Assembly (NCBI GenBank): GCA_003213255.1
Contig: QCNI01000014.1
Location: 1-38,801, forward strand
Reading direction: 5' to 3'
DNA: 38,801 nt
DNA from: Prochlorococcus sp. AG-424-P16
Lineage (GTDB): Bacteria > Cyanobacteriota > Cyanobacteriia > PCC-6307 > Cyanobiaceae
This document shows, piece after piece, positions 9,283 to 18,067 of the stretch (the first letter of the stretch is position 1; the number at the start of each line of letters is the position of its first letter). The position numbers were made by a program, and so were the translations under genes. A model generated the notes under the pieces. The model ran no database searches and had not been told where the DNA came from. It was given only the letters and a program-made list of their open reading frames with translations.

Positions 9283-9468
9283 CTAGCGTCTTCCAGTAGA
9301 AGTACGATCGAGGGAATCTTTCTGACTGACAAAAATCAAAAATGCTGTAGCTGGAATAACGATAAGTAATGCGGCAGCAATAAAACTACCTATCATTCCA
9401 ACTGCGGAATTATTTGCAACTTCAGCAGAAAAATCTGCGGCTAGTAATAAATTTGAGATGTGAAACAC
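9283..9468 (-). CDS. psbX: Photosystem II protein PsbX
   Basis: A 61-residue single-helix protein. The N-terminus [20 protein letters not shown] and a helix of about residues 22-47 ([20 protein letters not shown], then FLIFVSQ), followed by a polar end [12 protein letters not shown], match PsbX of marine picocyanobacteria, which is longer than the roughly 40-residue freshwater form. PsbX sits at the edge of PSII near cytochrome b559 and affects quinone turnover. The gene is followed by ycf66 and is divergent from the YggT/Ycf19 gene with 81 bases between. That grouping of photosynthesis-linked genes supports the call. Confidence 0.92.
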   Translation of the reverse strand: MFHISNLLLAADFSAEVANNSAVGMIGSFIAAALLIVIPATAFLIFVSQKDSLDRTSTGRR

Positions 9469-9549
9469 TATTTAAATATTAAATTCTCAATTTATAATAC
9501 GAATTAAATACGTTTCAGTGGGTTATTTATTAAGATGAATTAAATAATT

Positions 9550-9864
9550 GTGATTTCCTTGCTTTTAAATTATCTTCAAATTTTAGATATTTGCTTAGGA
9601 ATTTCTCTTTCGTATCTAACTATAGTTTTTCTAATAAGACTAATACTTACTTGGTACCCTAAAATTGATTTAAGTAAAGGTTTATGGTTATTAATTTCAA
9701 TACCAACAAGCTCTATTCTTCAGTTTACAAGAAAACTTATACCTCCTATTGGAGGCGTTGATGTTGGACCCGTAATTTGGATCGGAGTTATAAGCTTTTT
9801 AAGAGAAATTTTAGTCGGTCAGCAAGGGCTTATAAAACTTGCATTGCATACACATATTTCATAG
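9550..9864 (+). CDS. ycf19: YggT/Ycf19 family membrane protein
   Basis: A 104-residue protein with two hydrophobic helices (about residues 12-31 and 72-92) and the central YggT motif RLILTWYPKID followed by LLISIPTSSILQFTRKLIPP and IGGVDVGPVIWIG. In plastids and cyanobacteria, relatives (YlmG, CCB3, Ycf19) act in cytochrome b6 haem attachment or in nucleoid/thylakoid organisation. Which of these applies here is not known. The start is GTG at 9550. The gene is divergent from psbX and convergent with accC, with 18 bases between stops. Confidence 0.86.
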   Translation: MISLLLNYLQILDICLGISLSYLTIVFLIRLILTWYPKIDLSKGLWLLISIPTSSILQFTRKLIPPIGGVDVGPVIWIGVISFLREILVGQQGLIKLALHTHIS

Positions 9865-9882
9865 AAATCATTAAATTATTTC

Positions 9883-11229
9883 TCAGTAATTTGGCAATAA
9901 TTCCTCTTCTACGTATTTAGTGTGTATCTTACCCTGTTTAAATTTAGATTTATTCAGTAAGGTTAGATGAAAGTTAATTGTTGTAGGAATACCAGTTACC
10001 GCACATTCATTTAAAGCCCTGTTCATACGTTTAATTGCAGTATTACGATCTTTTCCCCAGACTATTAATTTACCAATTAATGAGTCATAGAAAGGAGGTA
10101 TTTCATAGCCTGTATAAACATGACTATCCACCCTTACACCAGGGCCACCAGGAGGAAGCCAACCAGTTATTTTTCCAGGTGATGGTCGGAAATTGTGATA
10201 AGGATCTTCAGCATTTATTCTACATTCAATGGCATGACCGTTTAAATGGATATCATCCTGATTAAATTCCAAATTTGCTCCGCTTGCGATTTTAATTTGC
10301 TCAGCTATTAAATCAACTCCTGTAACCATTTCAGTAACAGGATGTTCAACTTGAATCCTAGTGTTCATCTCCATAAAATAAAAATTATCATCATCAACTA
10401 AAAATTCAACTGTCCCCGCTCCTTCATAGCCGATACTTTTTGCAGCAGCAATAGCTGCATTCCCCATTTTTTTTCTTAGCTCAGCGTTAATTGCAGGACT
10501 AGGAGACTCTTCTAGCAACTTCTGATGTCTTCTTTGCACTGAACAGTCTCGCTCTCCTAAATGAACAACATTACCCGACCTATCGGCCAAAATTTGAATT
10601 TCTACATGTCTTGGCTTCTTTATAAATTTCTCCATGTATAAACCATCATTACCAAATGCTGCTTCTGCTTCACCTTGAGCTGCTTTAAACATTTTTTCGA
10701 GATTATCAGAGTTTTCAACTAACCTCATACCTCTTCCACCTCCTCCAGCAGTCGCTTTAATAATTACTGGATAGCCAATATCATCTGCCAATTTATAAGC
10801 TTCATCAACATTTGATAATAAACCTTTACTACCAGGTACTGTTGGAACTCCAACTGCTTCCATAGTTTCTTTAGCTGTAGATTTATCTCCCATAGATCTA
10901 ATAGCTTTAGGAGATGGGCCAATAAAAACTATGCCGTGATCGTTACACATCTCAGCAAATTTATCATTTTCTGCAAGAAATCCATAACCAGGATGAATAG
11001 CATCAACTCCTCTCGATGTAGCAGCAGCAAGTATATTTGGAATATTTAAATAACTCTTATTGCTTAATGAATCTCCAACACAAACCGCCTCATCAGCAAG
11101 CTGAACATGCAATGCTTTTTTATCTACGGTGCTAAAAACTGCAACGGTTGCAATACCTAGTTCTCTACAACTTCTGACAATTCGTAAAGCTATTTCTCCA
11201 CGATTAGCAATTAAAACTTTTTCAACCAT
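9883..11229 (-). CDS. accC: Acetyl-CoA carboxylase, biotin carboxylase subunit
   Basis: A 448-residue ATP-grasp enzyme that carboxylates biotin on the AccB carrier, the first step of fatty acid synthesis. The N-terminal domain starts [20 protein letters not shown]. The glycine-rich ATP loop is [12 protein letters not shown], and the catalytic region reads [19 protein letters not shown] with the conserved Glu, Asn, Arg and Glu. The protein ends after the biotin carboxylase C-terminal domain, so it is the separate bacterial AccC and not a fused pyruvate or propionyl carboxylase. It is monocistronic, and the 260-base region upstream is shared with the divergent tRNA-Leu. Confidence 0.97.
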   Translation of the reverse strand: MVEKVLIANRGEIALRIVRSCRELGIATVAVFSTVDKKALHVQLADEAVCVGDSLSNKSYLNIPNILAAATSRGVDAIHPGYGFLAENDKFAEMCNDHGIVFIGPSPKAIRSMGDKSTAKETMEAVGVPTVPGSKGLLSNVDEAYKLADDIGYPVIIKATAGGGGRGMRLVENSDNLEKMFKAAQGEAEAAFGNDGLYMEKFIKKPRHVEIQILADRSGNVVHLGERDCSVQRRHQKLLEESPSPAINAELRKKMGNAAIAAAKSIGYEGAGTVEFLVDDDNFYFMEMNTRIQVEHPVTEMVTGVDLIAEQIKIASGANLEFNQDDIHLNGHAIECRINAEDPYHNFRPSPGKITGWLPPGGPGVRVDSHVYTGYEIPPFYDSLIGKLIVWGKDRNTAIKRMNRALNECAVTGIPTTINFHLTLLNKSKFKQGKIHTKYVEEELLPNY

Positions 11230-11441
11230 TATGAAAATAAAATTGAAGAAATGAAATGACTTAAAATAAAAAATTATTTGCCAAAGTATTCAACAAAATT
11301 TTTTTGTGATCAGAGGACATTTTTTACAATACAACCTAAAACGTTATATATGTATAAATATTTGTTTTATGCAATAGAAAAATTATTCATCATATTCAAA
11401 AAAACTCTTTTAAAACTACATGCTTATTTCAGCCAATAATG

Positions 11442-11447
11442 TATGAT
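11442..11447 (+). promoter_or_regulatory. Possible -10 element for tRNA-Leu and the downstream glycosyltransferase
   Basis: TATGAT matches five of six bases of the bacterial -10 consensus and lies 43 bases before the tRNA 5' end, leaving a leader of about 35 bases. No convincing -35 element is seen at the proper distance. In such AT-rich DNA a chance match is quite possible. It sits in the 260-base accC/tRNA gap (11230-11489), the longest gene-free stretch of the window, which otherwise shows only AT-rich sequence and a doubtful 29-codon ORF. Confidence 0.3.
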
Positions 11448-11489
11448 ATTTTTAAGGTTTAGGCATCCCCCTGTTGCTGAAAACCCTTT

Positions 11490-11571
11490 GCGGACGTGGC
11501 GGAATTGGTAGACGCGCACGTCTAAGGAGCGTGTGGCTTCGGCCTTGCGAGTTCAAGTCTCGCCGTCCGCA
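11490..11571 (+). tRNA. tRNA-Leu, anticodon AAG
   Basis: An 82-nt cloverleaf folds fully. The acceptor stem is GCGGACG/CGTCCGC with discriminator A at 11571. The D arm is GCG/CGC with the GG-containing loop. The anticodon stem is CACGT/GCGTG with a 7-base loop CTAAGGA. The long class II variable arm is GGC-TTCG-GCC and the T arm is GCGAG-TTCAAGT-CTCGC. The long variable arm, A73 and G37 fit leucine. The anticodon at 11524-11526 reads AAG, which pairs with CUU, and wobble A34 would be expected to need deamination to inosine for wider decoding. CCA is not encoded (TTT follows). A glycosyltransferase ATG lies only 4 bases downstream. Confidence 0.95.
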
Positions 11572-11575
11572 TTTA

Positions 11576-12862
11576 ATGTATTCTGGTTTAACTGCAGTGA
11601 AAAAAAAATCAATTGCAGTAGTTATAATTTCCAATGGTCCTGGTGAATTAGCTACATGGGTAAATCCTGTAGTAAATGAGCTTAACAAAATAAATAATTC
11701 ATTGTGTGCTGAAGATAAACACGATTTCACTCTTAGGTTAGTGCTTGTTCCTTGCCCAAATGCCACTGGTAAAGAATTTTTATTTGCAAATTCATGGAAT
11801 AAATTCGAATTAATTACAAAATCCAAAAGTTTTTGGAAATTATTAATAAATCCGCATTCTTTTGCTAATTGGCCAAAAAAAGGAGTAGTTATTTTCCTTG
11901 GTGGGGATCAATTTTGGAGCATTTTATTAGCTAAAAGATTAGGTTATTTAAATATCACATATGCTGAATGGGTTTCGCGATGGCCTAAATGGACCAATGA
12001 AATTGCTGCCATGAATGTAAAAGTAAAAGAGTTGATACCTAAAAGATATAAATATAAATGTAAAGTCATTGGCGATCTGATGGCAGATATCAAACTTAAT
12101 AGCGAAATATCATTAAGAAATAAAGAAAAACACTACATTGCATTGTTGCCTGGTTCTAAAAAAGCAAAGCTTTCTGTTGGAATTCCTTTCTTCTTAGAAG
12201 TTGCAGATCATATCGCTGAAGAAAATCAAAATATAAATTTTATAATTCCCATTGCACCAACTACTGATAAAAGTGAATATTTATTTTTTCAAAGCAACAA
12301 AAATCCAATTACTAAATATTACTCATCAAAAATCAAAGCAATTAAAAACTTCAAATCCTCTTGTTTTGATTATGTAATTGAAACATCAAAAAATACAAAG
12401 ATTTATCTAATCAAGAAACATCCTTGCTATGAAATATTAAAAGAATGTGATCTCGCAATTACAACTGTAGGAGCAAATACTGCAGAATTAGCAGCAATTA
12501 GTCTTCCAATGTTAGTTGTTCTGCCAACTCAACATTTAAATATGATGAATGCCTGGGATGGTATTTTTGGAGTAATTGGAAAAATATCATTCATAAATAG
12601 ATTCCTAACTTTTATAATTAAAAATTTCTATTTTAAAAAAAAGAAGTTTTTTGCTTGGCCAAATATTAAAGCGAAAAGAATGATTGTCCCTGAAAGGATA
12701 GGTAATATTTCGCCAATAAAAATTGCAAGAGAAGTATTATTTCTTATTAAAAATAGAGATCAATTAAAAAGTATTAGGGATAATCTCCAAAAAGAGAGAG
12801 GCAATAAAGGTGCTGCAAAAAAACTTGCTTCTATAATTGTTAATTCAATAAAAAAACTTTAA
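11576..12862 (+). CDS. LpxB-like glycosyltransferase (lipid-A-disaccharide synthase-related)
   Basis: A 428-residue protein. VVIISNGPGELATWVNPVV at the N-terminus, FLGGDQFWSILLAKRLGY, IALLPGSKKAK and the donor-site region CDLAITTVGANTAELAA followed by LPMLVVLPTQHLNMM give a GT-B fold related to LpxB. Marine picocyanobacteria often lack a complete classical lipid A pathway, so the real acceptor is uncertain. The ATG at 11576 was chosen because the frame remains open upstream only through the tRNA gene (open frame from 11474), which cannot be coding here. GTG at 11597 is an alternative start. The gene has almost no room for its own leader after the tRNA. It is convergent with the PRC-barrel gene, with 3 bases between stops. 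Confidence 0.85.
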   Translation: MYSGLTAVKKKSIAVVIISNGPGELATWVNPVVNELNKINNSLCAEDKHDFTLRLVLVPCPNATGKEFLFANSWNKFELITKSKSFWKLLINPHSFANWPKKGVVIFLGGDQFWSILLAKRLGYLNITYAEWVSRWPKWTNEIAAMNVKVKELIPKRYKYKCKVIGDLMADIKLNSEISLRNKEKHYIALLPGSKKAKLSVGIPFFLEVADHIAEENQNINFIIPIAPTTDKSEYLFFQSNKNPITKYYSSKIKAIKNFKSSCFDYVIETSKNTKIYLIKKHPCYEILKECDLAITTVGANTAELAAISLPMLVVLPTQHLNMMNAWDGIFGVIGKISFINRFLTFIIKNFYFKKKKFFAWPNIKAKRMIVPERIGNISPIKIAREVLFLIKNRDQLKSIRDNLQKERGNKGAAKKLASIIVNSIKKL

Positions 12863-12865
12863 CAA

Positions 12866-13909
12866 TTACCAAGGATCATCAATTTCAAACTTTTCTGATT
12901 TTTTATTATCTTGAACTAAATTTTTTTCATCTAGTGGTTCAATATCTAAAGTTTCAGTAGCATTTTGAATTGGTCTTTTCGAAACTAAATTGCTAGTTGA
13001 TTGTTTCTTTTGCTTAAAATCAATATTGTTTTTTTCATCTATTTGATTAACACTATTTTGATTCTCAATCTGATCAGAATAATCATTATCCATGTATAGT
13101 TTTTTTCTATTATTTATTTCCTCTGCAGAACCCTTTATTTCAACATATTCAAGTTCATCTTCATAATCATCTTCATAATCATCTTCTTCAACAACTTCTT
13201 CATATTCCTCGACCAAATTGTTTTCCTGTTCTGATTCAGAACCTGAAAGTAACTGATTCTCAACAGGTACAAGATTTGATGAATATCCATTTGCTTCCCT
13301 TTCATCCCATGAAGAACCACCGACTCCAAGTTTCTCAAGTAGTCCACTATTTAGTTGCTTCAATTTCTCTTCCGCCCCTTCATAAACAATAATCCTATCG
13401 GTACCACTACTTACAATTTCCTCAACAGGTATTTCCCAAGTACTTAAAACTCCCTCGCCTAAAAGCGGAACACCAACAGCACCCATAACAAGAGATAATA
13501 AATCCCCTGTCTCAATATCAAAAGAAAAGCCAAGAACTCTTCCCAGGAGTTGTCCAGATTCTGTAATCACTTGACAATTAATTACCTTCCCATACCTTTC
13601 TGGAGAAAAACTTTCACTCAAAGAATCTAGGGAGTCAACTAATATGACATCTCCAACTTGCTTGATACTTTCTAAAGGCATCCATTTTGGCAAACCTGGT
13701 AAAAATCTTGTAAGTGGATTATCTCTAAGTCCCAAAGCGACCACCTCTCTTCTATCAATATCAACAACAACTTCCCCAACTACGCCTAGCCGCCTTCCAG
13801 TATCAGTAGTTATCACTTGTGTTCCCATTAATTCTGACCTTAACCATAGACGTTCACTAGGAACCGAGTTAGGGAGATTCTTATCAGCAGATGTGTTAGA
13901 CAAGCTCAT
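12866..13909 (-). CDS. PRC-barrel domain protein with acidic tail
   Basis: A 347-residue protein. Two PRC-barrel units are visible: residues about 24-75 (SELMGTQVITTDTGRRLGVV through LPKWMPLESIK) and about 105-175 (GKVINCQVITESGQLLGRVL through WEIPVEEIV). After residue 200 it becomes a disordered, very acidic linker with a DYEDDYEDE-type repeat, then a polar tail. PRC barrels occur in RimM, photosynthetic reaction centre H subunits and archaeal/bacterial division or partner-binding proteins. The specific role here is unknown. It starts 45 bases after the smc stop on the same strand, so a shared transcript is likely. There are no membrane segments. Confidence 0.85.
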   Translation of the reverse strand: MSLSNTSADKNLPNSVPSERLWLRSELMGTQVITTDTGRRLGVVGEVVVDIDRREVVALGLRDNPLTRFLPGLPKWMPLESIKQVGDVILVDSLDSLSESFSPERYGKVINCQVITESGQLLGRVLGFSFDIETGDLLSLVMGAVGVPLLGEGVLSTWEIPVEEIVSSGTDRIIVYEGAEEKLKQLNSGLLEKLGVGGSSWDEREANGYSSNLVPVENQLLSGSESEQENNLVEEYEEVVEEDDYEDDYEDELEYVEIKGSAEEINNRKKLYMDNDYSDQIENQNSVNQIDEKNNIDFKQKKQSTSNLVSKRPIQNATETLDIEPLDEKNLVQDNKKSEKFEIDDPW

Positions 13910-13954
13910 AAATTTCTTTTAATCATTCTGACGTATAAATTTAAAAAAGTGTGT

Positions 13955-16900
13955 TTATGCAGCATTTGGTAACCCAAGAACTTGAGTATTAGCACCTCTT
14001 GCTTGCGCAACCCCAATTGTTCGTTCAGATGCACTAATCATAGGCCTTCTATGACTTACGACTATAAATTGAGCATTTGATGACTGATTTGATATTAGTT
14101 TAGACAACCTTTCAACATTAATACCATCTAAAAAACTATCAACCTCATCTAATGCATAAAAAGGTGAAGGCTTATACTTTTGCAGAGCAAATAAAAAACT
14201 TAAAGCAGTTAACGATTTTTCACCACCTGACATAGACGCTAATCTTCTGACATTTTTTCCCTTGGGATGAGCCACTAAAGTTAATCCTCCTTCTAAAGGA
14301 GAATTAGGATTTTCAAGTTGAAGAAATCCATCTCCATCAGATAAATTTGCAAAAATTTCTCTAAAATGTCTATCAACTTCTGTAAATGCTTGCATAAAAG
14401 CTTCTTGACGCATCGTAGATACAGTTTCAATTCTCAGCAATAATTCAGATCTTTCATTAGATAGAATTTCTAATTTTTCTCGCAAACCATTTAATCTCTC
14501 AATTAATTCTTCTAATTCATCAAGAGCCAACATATTAACAGGTTCTAAGCTTTCTAGTTTTGCATTTATAATCGAAATTTCTGATTGCAAAGATTCAAGA
14601 CTCTTCCCTTCATATTCTCCAAATTCCGGGGAAGGATTAGGTAGATCTTTTTTATAATTTTCCAATTTTATTTTCTCGCTCCTGATCTCTTCTTTAAGTG
14701 CATGTTTATCTCTTTCAAGATATTCAAGCTTTAACAGATAGTTATTATATTCTTGCCTTTTATTTGAAATTGAAGAGTTTAATTCATCTCTTTTCCTTCT
14801 TAATACACCTAAATTCTTCTCTAGAGAATTTTTTTGATTATCGAGATCTGAAAGCTCCTTTTTAAATTGATCTCTTTTTTCTATCCATTCACTATGAGCA
14901 ATTGCGAGTTGTTTAATAGATTCCTGCAAGTTTTTTTCTTCTAGTAAAGCTATTTTTAATGAATTATTGATACGCTCTTTATTTAAAACAAATTGATTCT
15001 TTTTATCTAGTAATGTATTTCTCTCTTTAATAAGTAATTCAAGTTTTTTATCAAGATTATTAAAATCGTCATTAAAAGCTATTAATGATGATTTTTGATT
15101 TTTTTCATAATTTGCCTTTTGAATGATTTGTAGTTGATCAAACTTATCGTGATAAGGCTTCATTTGATTTTTTAAATGACCTAACTCTTTAACTAATAAA
15201 TTATTGGCAGTATCAAGTTTATTTAATCTCGATTTACAATCCTCAATCCTTTGCGAGACAGCTTTAAGAGAATCTTGATTTACTTCAATTTCTTTATTAG
15301 ATGATGCACAATCCTCAATTATTTGACTGCGGTTAGAATTTAATATACTGAGTCTATTATTTTTTAGTATCAAATCATTATTTGACTCTTTTAAAGCTTC
15401 TTCGATAACTAATAATCTCTCTTTTATAGGACTGGAATCATCAATATCATTATTAATTCCAAACCTATAGGCCAAATCTTTATTTAACTTACTGCCTCCT
15501 GTAATAGCACCACTTGATTCTAATAATTCACCACTTAAGGTAACCAACCTATTTTTTTGTGTAGATAACCTAGCTGAAGATAAGTCTGAAAAAACCAAAG
15601 TATCTCCAAAAACATATCTAAAAACATCTGAATAAACTTCATCAAAAGTAATTAGATTAATAGCTTTATCAATAAATCCATTCTCCCTGTTTTTTTCAAA
15701 TCTTGAAATTGCATAATTCTTTTTTTGACTTTTAATTCTATTTAAAGGTAAAAAAGTTAATCTTCCCGCTTTCTTCTTTTTAAGAATTTCAATTGCTTTT
15801 GCAGCAATATGATCATTATCAACAACAATTTGTCCCAACCTATTTCCAGCAGCAATTTCTAATGCATATCTATTTTTCTCACTGACCTCTCCAAGTTGAG
15901 CTACATAACCATGTATACCCTCCAACCCTGCCTCTAAGAGAATTCTGAGAGCATATGAACCTCTAGATTCATTTAAAGCTTCCTTCCTACTTTCGAATCT
16001 AGATAAATCCTTTTCAAGCCTTAATTGCTCGTTATTTAGCCTTGATTTAGTTTTAATTAATAAATCGATTTCATTTTTTAAAGAATTAATTTCTGCACTA
16101 TTACTTGCCAAGTTTTTATTCTTTGTATCGGATGTCTCTTTTTTTCTTTGATTTCCCTGAAAAAGTTTCTGCTTTTCTAAGTCTAAGGATTCGATCTGTG
16201 ACAATATCTCATCTTTTTGAATATTATTTTGAATAGTTTCTTCTTCAATTTTCCTTTTTTTTATTTCCAAAGGATTAATTTGATTTTTTATACTTTCAAG
16301 CTCAGCATTTAATTTGATACTTTGTTTTGAGAATTCTCCAGATTCTCCAGCCGCATCAGAGAGTTTTTTTCTGGATAGTTTGTGTTTTAAAGTGAGGTCA
16401 TCAATTTGCAAGTTCAATTGATTTAAAGAATTATCATCAAAATTTTCTTGTCTCATCTTTTCTGACTCGATATTCCTCTTAGAAATTGCAATTTCATCTC
16501 TCTGTTTTTGTAATTTAATACCTTCTTCTTTATTAAGAATTGATATCCTATCAAGTTCTCTCAAGCTAGAGTTAATACTTCCAATATCAGAATTAACTTT
16601 TATCAATTTATCTTCTCCTTTCTCTTTAAGCTCATCAACAAGTATTTTCAAAGCATCTTCTAAAACTGATATTTCTTTGCTAATAGATTCTTTTTGTTTA
16701 TTAAATAAGATTTTATTTTTTTCAATTTCACTTTCTTTTTTTTCTATAGATTCAACATGCTTAACTTGTTTTTCAAAAATAAGAACTTTCTCTAATTCTA
16801 TTATTTGTAATAATTTTGCCTTTAACTCTTTATATCGCTTTGCTTTTTCACATTCTTTTTCAAGCTTATTTTTACTAGATTGCAATTCATTTTCTAAAAT

Positions 16901-17539
16901 TTCGCATCTTTCTTGTCTTTCGAAAACGTCATTTAATTTTGCATTAGTTTGTTCTATTCTTGTATCAAAAAGTGCGACTCCTGCTAATTCATCAATAAGA
17001 TTTCTCCTCTCCTTATTATTCATTGATACTATTCTTGTGACATCACCCTGCATAACAACGTTGCTGCCCTCAGGATCAACACTGATATCTCTTAATATTC
17101 TCTGTATTTGTTGCAAGGTACATTGTTTTCCATCAGAAGTATAAGTAGAAGAATAAGAACCACCTGGCATAAGCCTTAATTTTCTAGAAACTAACCATTC
17201 TTTTTGACCTTTATGAAGGGCAATTTCTTCTTCTTCTAGTTCCAAAGGCGGAAGGTCCTCTCTGGGAGACCAATCTTGAATATTAAACTTTACCGATACA
17301 GATGTTTCTGATGACTTACCCTCTTTAACTTTGGAGTTATTTATTAGATCTGGTAATCTTTCAGCCCTCATACCTCTACTATTAGCTAGACCCAAACAAA
17401 ATAAAATTCCATCTAAAATATTACTTTTCCCAGAACCGTTAGGGCCTGTAACCACCGTAAAACCTTCTTCAAGAGGTATTTTTACATTTCCCCCAAAAGA
17501 TTTAAAATTTTCAAACTCGACCTGATTGATATGTACCAA
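13955..17539 (-). CDS. smc: SMC chromosome segregation protein
   Basis: An 1194-residue protein of full SMC length. The N-terminal ATPase half has Walker A TGPNGSGKSNILDGILFCLG (residues 31-50). Two long coiled coils flank the hinge, about residues 515-670, seen in GIHGYVAQLGEV and LEIAAGNRLGQIVVDND. The C-terminal half carries the signature SMSGGEKSLTALSFLFALQ and Walker B YALDEVDSFLDG. It dimerises through the hinge and loads on DNA to compact and separate chromosomes, normally with ScpA and ScpB, which are not in this window. It lies between the LigD-PE-like gene upstream and the PRC-barrel gene downstream, all on the minus strand. Confidence 0.97.
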   Translation of the reverse strand: MVHINQVEFENFKSFGGNVKIPLEEGFTVVTGPNGSGKSNILDGILFCLGLANSRGMRAERLPDLINNSKVKEGKSSETSVSVKFNIQDWSPREDLPPLELEEEEIALHKGQKEWLVSRKLRLMPGGSYSSTYTSDGKQCTLQQIQRILRDISVDPEGSNVVMQGDVTRIVSMNNKERRNLIDELAGVALFDTRIEQTNAKLNDVFERQERCEILENELQSSKNKLEKECEKAKRYKELKAKLLQIIELEKVLIFEKQVKHVESIEKKESEIEKNKILFNKQKESISKEISVLEDALKILVDELKEKGEDKLIKVNSDIGSINSSLRELDRISILNKEEGIKLQKQRDEIAISKRNIESEKMRQENFDDNSLNQLNLQIDDLTLKHKLSRKKLSDAAGESGEFSKQSIKLNAELESIKNQINPLEIKKRKIEEETIQNNIQKDEILSQIESLDLEKQKLFQGNQRKKETSDTKNKNLASNSAEINSLKNEIDLLIKTKSRLNNEQLRLEKDLSRFESRKEALNESRGSYALRILLEAGLEGIHGYVAQLGEVSEKNRYALEIAAGNRLGQIVVDNDHIAAKAIEILKKKKAGRLTFLPLNRIKSQKKNYAISRFEKNRENGFIDKAINLITFDEVYSDVFRYVFGDTLVFSDLSSARLSTQKNRLVTLSGELLESSGAITGGSKLNKDLAYRFGINNDIDDSSPIKERLLVIEEALKESNNDLILKNNRLSILNSNRSQIIEDCASSNKEIEVNQDSLKAVSQRIEDCKSRLNKLDTANNLLVKELGHLKNQMKPYHDKFDQLQIIQKANYEKNQKSSLIAFNDDFNNLDKKLELLIKERNTLLDKKNQFVLNKERINNSLKIALLEEKNLQESIKQLAIAHSEWIEKRDQFKKELSDLDNQKNSLEKNLGVLRRKRDELNSSISNKRQEYNNYLLKLEYLERDKHALKEEIRSEKIKLENYKKDLPNPSPEFGEYEGKSLESLQSEISIINAKLESLEPVNMLALDELEELIERLNGLREKLEILSNERSELLLRIETVSTMRQEAFMQAFTEVDRHFREIFANLSDGDGFLQLENPNSPLEGGLTLVAHPKGKNVRRLASMSGGEKSLTALSFLFALQKYKPSPFYALDEVDSFLDGINVERLSKLISNQSSNAQFIVVSHRRPMISASERTIGVAQARGANTQVLGLPNAA

Positions 17540-17621
17540 TCTAAAGTCTCAATAGCTAAATAAGAATAACTAATTTGCAAAAATTCTCAATAGGAATATT
17601 ACGTTTATTTATAAATGAGAA

Positions 17622-17984
17622 TTAATAACTTTTGCTCAATCTGCAAAAATTACTCGAAATTTCAAACAAGCCATAAAGAAGTTCACCATCCAAAATGAAT
17701 CGATAATTTTCAGAGTTCAAGTCTGTAGAAACGTTTTTAAATATTCCATGATCAATTCTTTTTACAAAACCTCTATTATCAGAAAGTTCATGTTCTATCC
17801 TGGATAGCCATATAAGTCTATGATTTGGCTGCTTAGAAATTTCTATAGAAGCTTGATTTAATAAAGGTAGTTTTAAAAATTTCCAAGTTAAACAATCTAT
17901 TCCATTTTCAACAAGAAAATCATAATGAATATCTTTAGACCTATCATTATAAACTTCATGTTCCAGCAAAACCCATTTATCCAT
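17622..17984 (-). CDS. Stand-alone LigD 3'-phosphoesterase-like small protein
   Basis: A 120-residue protein. I see a resemblance to the N-terminal phosphoesterase (PE) domain of DNA ligase D. KWVLLEHE gives the first His, DIHYDFLVENG the central HxD, LTWKF follows, then QPNHRLIWL with a later His and NRGFVKRIDHGIF at the end. In classical LigD-PE the stretch is HYDFRLE; here the Arg is replaced by Leu, as I recall for short stand-alone relatives in other bacteria. If active it could trim 3' phosphate or ribonucleotide ends at DNA breaks. This rests on motif recognition only. The gene is 82 bases upstream of smc on the same strand. Confidence 0.62.
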   Translation of the reverse strand: MDKWVLLEHEVYNDRSKDIHYDFLVENGIDCLTWKFLKLPLLNQASIEISKQPNHRLIWLSRIEHELSDNRGFVKRIDHGIFKNVSTDLNSENYRFILDGELLYGLFEISSNFCRLSKSY

Positions 17985-18067
17985 TATTTAGTCGATAAAT
18001 AAATTAAATCTTTTTGCAAAACAAAGTTTAGATAAAGATATTTTTTCTTAAAGATGGTCCCTTTTAT

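Noticed and set aside
11350..11439. 29-codon frame in the accC/tRNA gap (MYKYLFYAIEKL...)
   Set aside because: Composition is only Lys/Phe/Leu/Ile/Tyr as expected by chance in AT-rich DNA, and it ends next to the putative tRNA promoter; no family recognised.
11474..11575. N-terminal extension of the LpxB-like frame through the tRNA-Leu gene
   Set aside because: The stretch translates the tRNA itself (Arg/Gly-rich nonsense); the tRNA folds perfectly and the family similarity starts after ATG 11576.
11452..11826. Minus-strand open frame across the tRNA and the LpxB-like start
   Set aside because: It is the complement of a tRNA and of a real gene; no family features.
13154..13190. Short repeats of a 12-base unit that looked like a tandem repeat or array
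   Set aside because: They encode the acidic DYEDDYED stretch of the PRC-barrel protein; there are no spacers, so not a CRISPR array.
13644..13922. 92-codon plus-strand frame opposite the PRC-barrel gene
   Set aside because: Low-complexity Ser/Thr composition from the reverse of a clear gene.
16677..17144. 155-codon plus-strand frame inside smc
   Set aside because: Shadow of the smc coding strand; Ser/Phe/Cys-rich composition typical of antisense AT-rich coding DNA.
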